Shown here in pieces: positions 26,136 through 32,346 of a DNA stretch of 64,000 nucleotides. The stretch spans positions 62,001-126,000 of the forward strand of contig NZ_PHSN01000007.1 of NCBI RefSeq assembly GCF_002871005.1, read 5' to 3'. The stretch's first letter is position 1. Each line of letters begins with the position of its first letter. The position numbers were made by a program, and so were the translations under genes. This DNA comes from Acidimangrovimonas sediminis (GTDB lineage Bacteria > Pseudomonadota > Alphaproteobacteria > Rhodobacterales > Rhodobacteraceae). The notes under the pieces are model-generated. The model saw only the letters and a list, made by a program, of their open reading frames with translations, had not been told where the DNA came from and did not search any database.

Positions 26136-26438
26136 AACGTAGCTTACGATTCCCTTTCGGGCTGCAATCTATTGGCGAGGTTGACAAGAGAAAAGCTGTC
26201 CACGGATTTTGTGGATAAGTCTGGTGGCAACTTTCCGGCGGCCCTGATTTTTCGAAGGATTCTTGCGGATTCATTAGGATGCTGAAAAAATGAGCGCAAT
26301 CATAACCGACTGATTTCAAGCGGAAAAATTTTATAGCCCATGCAAGTTCCTGATTTTTCTAACAGATTCCTAACGTTTGTGTGAAACTTTCGGCGGGGGT
26401 GGACAAGTGGCCGTGCGGCCCCGCGTGAGCGCCCTGGT
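26136..26438. promoter_or_regulatory. AT-rich intergenic island with a perfect DnaA box and four GATTC sites
   Basis: This stretch between the SDR gene and uvrC is far richer in A+T than the rest of the window. It contains a perfect DnaA box on the minus strand (TTATCCACA, 26210-26218), a near-match GTGGACAAG at its edge, and four GANTC sites in the form GATTC (26148, 26258, 26268, 26365), the target of CcrM methylase in alphaproteobacteria. It must carry the uvrC promoter, though I see no clear -35/-10. No convincing gene is present; a 63-codon frame across it looks random. It could be a DnaA/CcrM-regulated promoter or an accessory DnaA-binding locus. Confidence 0.6.
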
Positions 26439-27227
26439 TCAACTCTCCACGCCCAGGATGTCGGGGGTCTGCCAGGCCAGGTGCTGCCCCCCGTCCGGGC
26501 AAATCAACTGCCCCGTAACCGCCGGCGAATCGAGGAAGAATCCAAGCGCCGCAACGATGTCGTCGGGCCCCGATCCGCGCTGCAGGACGGTCGCCGCGCG
26601 CTGCCGGGAGAAGTGTTCGTCGCTCTGCCGGGCGCCCTTCAGCGTCGGCCCCGGGCCGATGGCGTTGACGCGGACGTCGGGCGCAAGGCCCTGCGCCGCG
26701 GTACGGGTAAAGGCCCACAGTCCCATCTTGGCGATGGTGTAGGACATGAACTCTGGCGTCAGTTTCCAGACGCGCTGGTCGATCATGTTCAGAACCATCG
26801 CCTGCGCCACCGGCTCACCCGCCGCATCCGCGATGGCGCCGGGGGCCTGTTCGGCGAAGGCCTGCGCAAGCTGCACCGGGGCGCGCAGGTTCGACCCGAT
26901 CGCCCGGTTCCAGCTTTCCGCGCTCATGCTGCGCACATTGTCGTATTCGAAGATCGAGGCATTGTTGACCAGCACGGTAAGCGGGCCCCCCAGCGCCTCT
27001 GCCGCGCGGCCGACCAGCGTGCCGGTTGCGTCTTCGTCCAGCAGGTCGGCTTGCAGGGCCGTGGCGGTGCGGCCCATGGCGCGCAGCTCCGCCACGACCT
27101 CTTCCGCGGCGTCGGCGGAGGTGGCGTAATGCACCGCCACGTCGAACCCCCGCTGCCCGAGATACAGGGCCATCGCCCGCCCGAGGCGCTTGCCCGCGCC
27201 CGTCACCAATGCCTTGCCAGGCTGCAT
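26439..27227 (-). CDS. Short-chain dehydrogenase/reductase, pteridine-reductase-like
   Basis: This is a 262-residue classical-length SDR. The cofactor motif is VTGAGKRLGRAMALYLG, whose TGxxKRxG form is typical of pteridine reductases and FolM-type dihydromonapterin/dihydrofolate reductases. NNASIFE (NNAS motif), the active-site YTIAK and VNAIGPGPT follow. It probably reduces a pterin or folate with NADPH, but other SDR substrates are possible. The ATG at 27227 has AGGAGG upstream; a possible start 11 codons earlier would run into the exchanger gene's 3' end. It follows the CaCA gene by 29 bp and probably shares its transcript. Confidence 0.85.
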   Translation of the reverse strand: MQPGKALVTGAGKRLGRAMALYLGQRGFDVAVHYATSADAAEEVVAELRAMGRTATALQADLLDEDATGTLVGRAAEALGGPLTVLVNNASIFEYDNVRSMSAESWNRAIGSNLRAPVQLAQAFAEQAPGAIADAAGEPVAQAMVLNMIDQRVWKLTPEFMSYTIAKMGLWAFTRTAAQGLAPDVRVNAIGPGPTLKGARQSDEHFSRQRAATVLQRGSGPDDIVAALGFFLDSPAVTGQLICPDGGQHLAWQTPDILGVES

Positions 27228-27256
27228 CACGTTCCTCCTGCGCCCCGTGTCGGGCG

Positions 27257-28201
27257 TCAATGTGCCAGTGCGATCAGGAACACGACATAGCCGGCGGTCA
27301 GGACGAGTCCCCAGATCCTGGTGATGTTACGTCGCCCGAGGACAAAAGGTGCAATCACCAGTGTCGTGACGAGCATGGCCCACAGGTCGAAATGCAGCAT
27401 CGACTGCGGAACGCGCAGGGGCCCGACAAGACCGGCGATGCCGATGATGCCCAGCAGGTTGAACACGTTCGAGCCGATCACGTTGCCCATCGCCACGTCG
27501 GCCTGTTTCTTGCACGCCGCGGCGACCGAGGTGGCGAGTTCCGGCAACGACGTGCCGACCGCGACCAGCGTCAGCCCGATCACGGTTTCCGAGATGTCGT
27601 AGGCGCGCGCGATCCCCACCGCGCCCTCGACCAGAAGCTGGGCCCCAAGCGGCAGGCCGACAAGGCCCGCCACGAGGTAGGCCGCGATCTTCCAGCCGGG
27701 CAGGGCGGGGTCGGCGCCCTCCAGCACCTCCTCGGGGTCGCCGGCGGCGCGATGGGCCCGCGCCTCGCGGTAATTGTCCCACAGCATGAGCGCGAGCGCG
27801 CCGAGCAGGATCAGCGCGTGCCACCAGCGGAACGGCCCGAGGAAGGCGAGGATGATGAACAGGATCGTCGCCGCGACCATGGTCAGGTAGCTGCGTCGCG
27901 CGTGGTTGTCGCCCGGATGGATGACCGAGATCATCGCGGGGATCCCCAGCACCAGCAGGATGTTGGCGATGTTCGACCCGACGACGTTGCCCAGTGCGAT
28001 CCCCGGGGCGTCCTGCGTCACCGCCTTGACGGACACCAGCAATTCCGGCGCCGAGGTGCCGAAGGCGACGACCGTCAGCCCGACGATCAGCGAGGGGATC
28101 CCCAGCCTGAGCGCAAGGTTCACGGCGCCGCGCACCAGGGCCTCGCCCGCCAGCACCAGAAGCACCAGCCCGGCCAGCACCTGCACGATATCAATGGCCA
28201 T
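27257..28201 (-). CDS. Calcium/sodium antiporter (CaCA family, YrbG-like)
   Basis: This 314-residue inner-membrane protein has about ten hydrophobic helices arranged as two homologous halves. Each half carries an alpha-repeat: GLTVVAFGTSAPELLVSVKA with GNVVGSNIANILLVLG, and GLTLVAVGTSLPELATSVAA with GNVIGSNVFNLLGIIG. The acidic E in the SAPE/SLPE motifs binds the cation. A charged cytoplasmic loop (YREARAHRAAGDPEE) separates the halves. It exchanges Ca2+ against Na+ or H+. The start overlaps the stop of the small zinc-ribbon gene by one base. Confidence 0.94.
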   Translation of the reverse strand: MAIDIVQVLAGLVLLVLAGEALVRGAVNLALRLGIPSLIVGLTVVAFGTSAPELLVSVKAVTQDAPGIALGNVVGSNIANILLVLGIPAMISVIHPGDNHARRSYLTMVAATILFIILAFLGPFRWWHALILLGALALMLWDNYREARAHRAAGDPEEVLEGADPALPGWKIAAYLVAGLVGLPLGAQLLVEGAVGIARAYDISETVIGLTLVAVGTSLPELATSVAAACKKQADVAMGNVIGSNVFNLLGIIGIAGLVGPLRVPQSMLHFDLWAMLVTTLVIAPFVLGRRNITRIWGLVLTAGYVVFLIALAH

Positions 28202-28371
28202 CAGGTCTTTGTCTCGCAGGGGCAGGGGCCGCGCCCGATGCGGAACCGCCCGCAGCGCGGGCAGGTCCCGGGTTTGGAGAGCTTACGCCCCTTCATCCCC
28301 GGCACCCGGAGGCGCCCGAACATCGCCAGCACGACGATGGCGATCAGGAAGAGGGAGACCAGCTTCACCAT
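28201..28371 (-). CDS. Small single-helix membrane protein with C-terminal zinc ribbon (56 aa)
   Basis: A compact frame between sppA and the antiporter encodes 56 residues: an N-terminal hydrophobic helix (LVSLFLIAIVVLAMFG), a basic linker, then CPRC (37-40) and CPC (50-52), a likely zinc ribbon. Reality is supported by its fit: it starts 4 bp after the sppA stop, and its TGA overlaps the antiporter ATG by one base. The role is unknown. It may anchor at the membrane and assist the peptidase or transporter made from the same transcript. Confidence 0.78.
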   Translation of the reverse strand: MVKLVSLFLIAIVVLAMFGRLRVPGMKGRKLSKPGTCPRCGRFRIGRGPCPCETKT

Positions 28372-28375
28372 CCGG

Positions 28376-29176
28376 TCACAACCCGAACCGTGCCATCAGC
28401 GCGCGGTCCTCCGCCTCGGCAGCGACGCCCGACAGGGCCTCGGCGCCGAGGCGCCGCAGAAGGCCGCGCTTGGGGCCGTAGGTCCGGAACCTGACCTTGT
28501 CGCCGTAAAGCGCCTTCATCTTCGGCACGAGGTGGGCGATGCCGTCTGCAAGGCCGAGGTCGACCGCCTGCTGGCCAAGCCAGAAGGAGCCGTCGAACAG
28601 CTCCGCCTCCGACGACAGCCGCGATCCGCGCCGCGCTTTCACTTGGTCGATGAAGATCCGGTGCATCGGTTCGAACAGGGCCTGAAGGCGTTCCACGTCC
28701 TCGGGCTTTTCCGGCTGGAACGGATCGAGAAAGCTTTTCGACTTGCCCGCCGTGTGCACTCGTCTTTCGATCCCGTGCCGGGCGATCAGCTCGGAAAAGC
28801 CGAAGCCTGCCGAGATCACGCCGATGGAGCCGAGGATCGAGGTCTGATCGGCCCAGATCTTGTCGGCCGCGGTCGCCAGCCAGTACCCCCCCGAGGCCGC
28901 CACGTCCTCGACGAAGGCGTGGACGGGGATTTCCTTTTCATCCGCCAGGCGGCGGATGCGGGCGGCGATCAGGCTCGATTGCGCGGGCGAGCCGCCGGGC
29001 GAATTGATCGTCAGCGCCACCGCCTCGGGCCGGCCCTTGGAGAAGGCCTTTTCGATCAGCGGGGCGAGGGCGGCATCGTTCATGCCGGCACCGCGGCGGC
29101 CGCCCGCGGCGATGACGCCCTGCAGACGAAGAACCGCGACCGTCGGGCGGGAGGGGAGGGGGGACCAGCGTGCCAT
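28376..29176 (-). CDS. sppA: S49 family signal-peptide peptidase (SppA/SohB-like)
   Basis: This 266-residue short-form S49 serine protease has the nucleophile Ser95 in DVAASGGYWLA and the general-base Lys147 in GKSKSFLDPF, the Ser/Lys dyad of the family. TINSPGGSPAQ is the conserved SPGG segment. Family members cleave leftover signal peptides and membrane protein fragments. It has no obvious strong N-terminal membrane helix, so it may be peripheral or rely on the small membrane protein encoded next. It is the first gene of a minus-strand run and is divergent from the LysR gene (110 bp). Confidence 0.92.
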   Translation of the reverse strand: MARWSPLPSRPTVAVLRLQGVIAAGGRRGAGMNDAALAPLIEKAFSKGRPEAVALTINSPGGSPAQSSLIAARIRRLADEKEIPVHAFVEDVAASGGYWLATAADKIWADQTSILGSIGVISAGFGFSELIARHGIERRVHTAGKSKSFLDPFQPEKPEDVERLQALFEPMHRIFIDQVKARRGSRLSSEAELFDGSFWLGQQAVDLGLADGIAHLVPKMKALYGDKVRFRTYGPKRGLLRRLGAEALSGVAAEAEDRALMARFGL

Positions 29177-29286
29177 CGTCCCGATGTAGGCGGCGGCGGC
29201 GCGGCGAACAAGAGACGGCGCGGCCGCGCGCGGCGATTGTTGCGCGGGCGGGCGGGTGTTACCTCTTGCCAGGGGAGGATCCCGGG

Positions 29287-30180
29287 ATGATCGACAAGCT
29301 CGAGATGTTCATGGCGCTCGCGGCGGAACGGCATTTCGGCCGTGCGGCCGAGGTTTGCGGCGTGACGCAGCCCACGCTGTCCAGCGCGATCAAGCAGCTC
29401 GAGGACCAGTTGGGGGTGCAACTGGTCTGGCGCGGCTCGCGCTTTCAGGGGCTGACGCCCGAGGGGTTGCGGGTGCTCGACTGGGCGCGCCGGATCGTGG
29501 GCGACGCGCGCAGCCTGCGCGAGGAGATGCGGGCGGTGCGCGCGGGCCTGTCGGGGGTGCTGCGGCTGGGCGTCATTCCCACCGCGCTGCCTATGATCGC
29601 GCGGCTGACCGACCGGTTCACCGCGGCGCATCCCAATGTCCATCTGCGGATCTTTTCGCGCACCTCGGCCGAGATCCTGCAGGAGATCGAGGATCTCGAG
29701 CTTGACGCCGGCGTCACCTATCTCGACAACGAGCCGCTGGGCCGGGTCGCGCGCGTACCGCTCTACTCCGAGGGCTATCGCTTGCTGGTGTCGGGCAGGA
29801 TGGACCTCGCCGCACGCGACAGCATCGCCTGGAACGAGCTGGGGGAGGTCCCGCTGTGCCTTCTGACCCCGGAGATGCAGAACCGCCGGATCGTGAACCA
29901 CTTCCTCGCCGAGGCGGGCGTGGCGGTCTCGGCCCCGGTCGAGTCGAACTCGATGATCGCGCTGCTGGCCCATGTCGCGACCGGCCGCTGGGCCTCGGTC
30001 GTGCCCGAGGCGATGGCCGATCTCTTCGCCAGCGCGGATTTCCGCGCGATCCCGATCCGGGCGCCCGAGGTCCATTCGGTCGTCGGGCTGATCGCGCCCT
30101 GGCGGGAGCCGCACACCCCGCTGCTGGAGGCATTGCTGGCCGATGCGGCCAAGATCGCGACGGTCGGGGCCGGCGCCTAG
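29287..30180 (+). CDS. fdsR: LysR-family regulator, likely of the formate dehydrogenase operon
   Basis: This 297-residue LysR protein has an N-terminal winged HTH (MFMALAAERHFGRAAEVCGV, TQPTLSSAIKQLEDQLGVQL) and a periplasmic-binding-type effector domain (LRLGVIPTALPMIARL). It lies directly upstream of fdsGBACD on the same strand, as FdsR-type regulators do in other formate-oxidising proteobacteria. An inverted repeat of LysR form (TTGAT-N11-ATCAA) lies 69 bp after it, in front of fdsG. The ATG at 29287 follows GGGGAGG. The effector is unknown; formate is an obvious guess. Confidence 0.85.
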   Translation: MIDKLEMFMALAAERHFGRAAEVCGVTQPTLSSAIKQLEDQLGVQLVWRGSRFQGLTPEGLRVLDWARRIVGDARSLREEMRAVRAGLSGVLRLGVIPTALPMIARLTDRFTAAHPNVHLRIFSRTSAEILQEIEDLELDAGVTYLDNEPLGRVARVPLYSEGYRLLVSGRMDLAARDSIAWNELGEVPLCLLTPEMQNRRIVNHFLAEAGVAVSAPVESNSMIALLAHVATGRWASVVPEAMADLFASADFRAIPIRAPEVHSVVGLIAPWREPHTPLLEALLADAAKIATVGAGA

Positions 30181-30249
30181 GATGGCGCCAGTCAGGGGGA
30201 AGGCCGGGGGCCGCCTGGCGGCATCATTCGGCCGGACATTGCGCTCGGT

Positions 30250-30289
30250 TTGATAGATTGCATCAATCAAATGACGGAATGTCTATATT
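30250..30289 (+). promoter_or_regulatory. LysR-type dyad and candidate promoter of fdsGBACD
   Basis: A 21-bp dyad (30250-30270) has outer arms TTGAT/ATCAA and inner arms GAT/ATC, a good LysR T-N11-A site. A candidate -35 TTGCAT (30258-30263) lies inside it, and TCTATA or TATATT (30282-30289) follows at 18-20 bp. LysR activators typically bind at or just upstream of the -35 like this. fdsG starts 54 bp downstream of the -10 region. Confidence 0.6.
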
Positions 30290-30343
30290 GATTTGCCTAT
30301 CGTGCAGGTTAGAAATGGCCCCCAGCCAAGCCGGGAGGGGTTT

Positions 30344-30817
30344 ATGCCATTGGACGATCAGGACATCGCTGTGCGTGTCGAGGAAATCCTTGCCACCCAT
30401 GACGGCGTCGAGGGGCCGCTTCTGCCGATCCTTCACGCGATCCAGGAGGCCTTTGGATACGTCCCGCGCGCGGCGCTTCCACAGATCGCCGAGGGGCTGA
30501 ACCTGAGCCGTGCCGAGGTGCATGGCGTGATGACCTTCTACCATGATTTCCGCGAGGATCCGGCCGGGCGCCACGTGCTGAAGCTCTGCCGTGCCGAGGC
30601 CTGCAAGTCGATGGGGGCCGACCGCGTTGCCGCCCATGCCCGGGGCAAGCTGGGGATCGACTGGCACGAGACGACGCGCGACGGAACCGTGACGCTTGAG
30701 CCCGTGTTCTGCCTCGGTCTCTGCGCCTGCGCGCCCGCCGCGATGATCGACGGCAAGGTCGTGGGCCGGATCGACGAGGCGCGGGTCGATGCCCTGCTGA
30801 CGGAGGTGGGCAAATGA
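30344..30817 (+). CDS. fdsG: NAD-dependent formate dehydrogenase gamma subunit
   Basis: FdsG (157 residues) is a NuoE-like 2Fe-2S protein of the soluble formate dehydrogenase. The cluster ligands are C82, C87, C123 and C127 (LCRAEACKSMGA and FCLGLCACAPA), with the family spacing C-x4-C and C-x3-C. The N-terminal helical part has LLPILHAIQEAFGYVP. It relays electrons between the flavin and other clusters. The ATG at 30344 has GGGAGGGG upstream; a longer in-frame start at 30293 lacks one. It overlaps fdsB by 4 bp. Confidence 0.95.
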   Translation: MPLDDQDIAVRVEEILATHDGVEGPLLPILHAIQEAFGYVPRAALPQIAEGLNLSRAEVHGVMTFYHDFREDPAGRHVLKLCRAEACKSMGADRVAAHARGKLGIDWHETTRDGTVTLEPVFCLGLCACAPAAMIDGKVVGRIDEARVDALLTEVGK

Positions 30818-32346
30818 GGATCTACGTCCCCCGCGATTCCGCCGCCAAGGCGCTCGGTGCCGACGACGTGGCGAAGGCCGTTCAGGCAGAGGCCGCCAGG
30901 CGCGGGCTCGACATCACCCTCACCCGCAATGGCACCCGCGGCATGGTCTGGCTGGAGCCGCTGCTGGAGGTGCAGACTGAGGATGGCCGCCGCGCCTTCG
31001 GTCCGCTGACCGCCGCCGACGTGCCCGCCCTCTTCGACGCCGAATTCGGCGACCATCCGAAGGCGCTTGGCCTGACGGACGAACTGCCCTGGATGATGGG
31101 CCAGACGCGGCTGACCTTTGCCCGCGTCGGCGTGATCGACCCGCTGGACCTGGCGGAGTACGAACATCACGGCGGCCTTGCCGGCCTGCGCAAGGCGCTG
31201 GCGATGACGGGCGAGCAGATCGTGACCGAGGTCACCGAGTCCGGCCTGCGCGGCCGTGGAGGCGCGGGCTTTCCCACCGGCATCAAGTGGAAGACGGTGG
31301 CGGGGGCGCAGGCTGAGCAGAAATACATCGTCTGCAACGCGGACGAGGGCGACAGCGCCACGTTCGCCGACCGCATGCTGATGGAAGGCGACCCCTTCAC
31401 CCTGATCGAGGGGATGGTGATCGCGGGCCTCGCGACCGGCGCCACCAAGGGCTATGTCTACGCCCGGTCGGAATACCCCGACGCCAACGCGGTCTTTGCC
31501 GAGGCGATCCGCGTGGCGCGCGAAGGCGGGCTTTTGGGCACCGACATCCTCGGCTCCGGCAAGACCTTCGAGATGGAGATCCGGATCGGCGCGGGCGCCT
31601 ATGTCTGCGGCGAGGAAACCAGCCTCCTCAACAGCCTCGAGGGCAAGCGCGGCGTGGTTCGCGCCAAGCCGCCGCTACCCGCGCTGGAAGGGTTCCTTGG
31701 CCGCCCCACGGTGGTGAACAATGTGATCTCTCTGGCGACGGTGCCGGTGGTGATGTCGCATGGCGCGACCTTCTACAAGGATTTCGGCCTTGGCCGGTCG
31801 CGCGGCACGATCCCGCTGCAGATCGCGGGTAACGTGAAGCACGGTGGCCTTTACGAATGTGCCTTCGGCCTCTCGCTCGGCGAGATCGTCGAGGGCATCG
31901 GCGGCGGCACCGCCAGCGGCCGCCCGGTGAAGGCGGTGCAGGTGGGCGGGCCGCTGGGCGCCTACTTCCCGCCCGCGCTGTTCGATACCCCCTTCGGCTA
32001 CGAGGAATTCGCGGGCGCCGACGGGTTGGTCGGCCATGCGGGCCTGACGATCTTCGACGACACGGCGGACATGTTGGAAATGGCGCGCTTCGCGATGGAG
32101 TTCTGCGCGATCGAAAGCTGCGGCAAATGTACCCCCTGCCGCATCGGCGCCGTGCGCGGCGTCGAGACGCTGGAGCGGATCGCGGGCGGTGATGCCAGCG
32201 CGATCCCGATCCTCACCGACCTGTGCAACACTATGAAATTCGGCTCGCTCTGCGCGCTGGGGGGCTTCACGCCCTACCCGGTGATGAGCGCGCTGACCCA
32301 TTTCCCCGACGAATTCACGGGCACCCATCAGGAGGCCGCCGAATGA
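30814..32346 (+). CDS. fdsB: NAD-dependent formate dehydrogenase beta subunit
   Basis: FdsB (510 residues) corresponds to fused NuoE-like thioredoxin-fold and NuoF parts. It holds FMN, the NAD site and a 4Fe-4S cluster. The FMN/NAD glycine-rich segments are GLRGRGGAGFPTGIKW, CNADEGDSATFADR and GAGAYVCGEETSLLNSLEG. The cluster cysteines are in ESCGKCTPCRIGAVRG plus a later LCALGG. It reduces NAD+ with electrons from formate. It overlaps fdsG and fdsA by 4 bp each (ATGA). Confidence 0.96.
   Translation: MRIYVPRDSAAKALGADDVAKAVQAEAARRGLDITLTRNGTRGMVWLEPLLEVQTEDGRRAFGPLTAADVPALFDAEFGDHPKALGLTDELPWMMGQTRLTFARVGVIDPLDLAEYEHHGGLAGLRKALAMTGEQIVTEVTESGLRGRGGAGFPTGIKWKTVAGAQAEQKYIVCNADEGDSATFADRMLMEGDPFTLIEGMVIAGLATGATKGYVYARSEYPDANAVFAEAIRVAREGGLLGTDILGSGKTFEMEIRIGAGAYVCGEETSLLNSLEGKRGVVRAKPPLPALEGFLGRPTVVNNVISLATVPVVMSHGATFYKDFGLGRSRGTIPLQIAGNVKHGGLYECAFGLSLGEIVEGIGGGTASGRPVKAVQVGGPLGAYFPPALFDTPFGYEEFAGADGLVGHAGLTIFDDTADMLEMARFAMEFCAIESCGKCTPCRIGAVRGVETLERIAGGDASAIPILTDLCNTMKFGSLCALGGFTPYPVMSALTHFPDEFTGTHQEAAE

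Noticed and set aside
26128-26319. 63-codon minus-strand frame upstream of uvrC
   Set aside because: It overlaps the uvrC start, has no ribosome site or recognisable features, and its composition matches AT-rich non-coding DNA.
26136-26438. Chromosomal replication origin
   Set aside because: Only one perfect DnaA box is visible and no dnaA, parAB, gidA or hemE gene is nearby; kept only as a DnaA-linked regulatory candidate.
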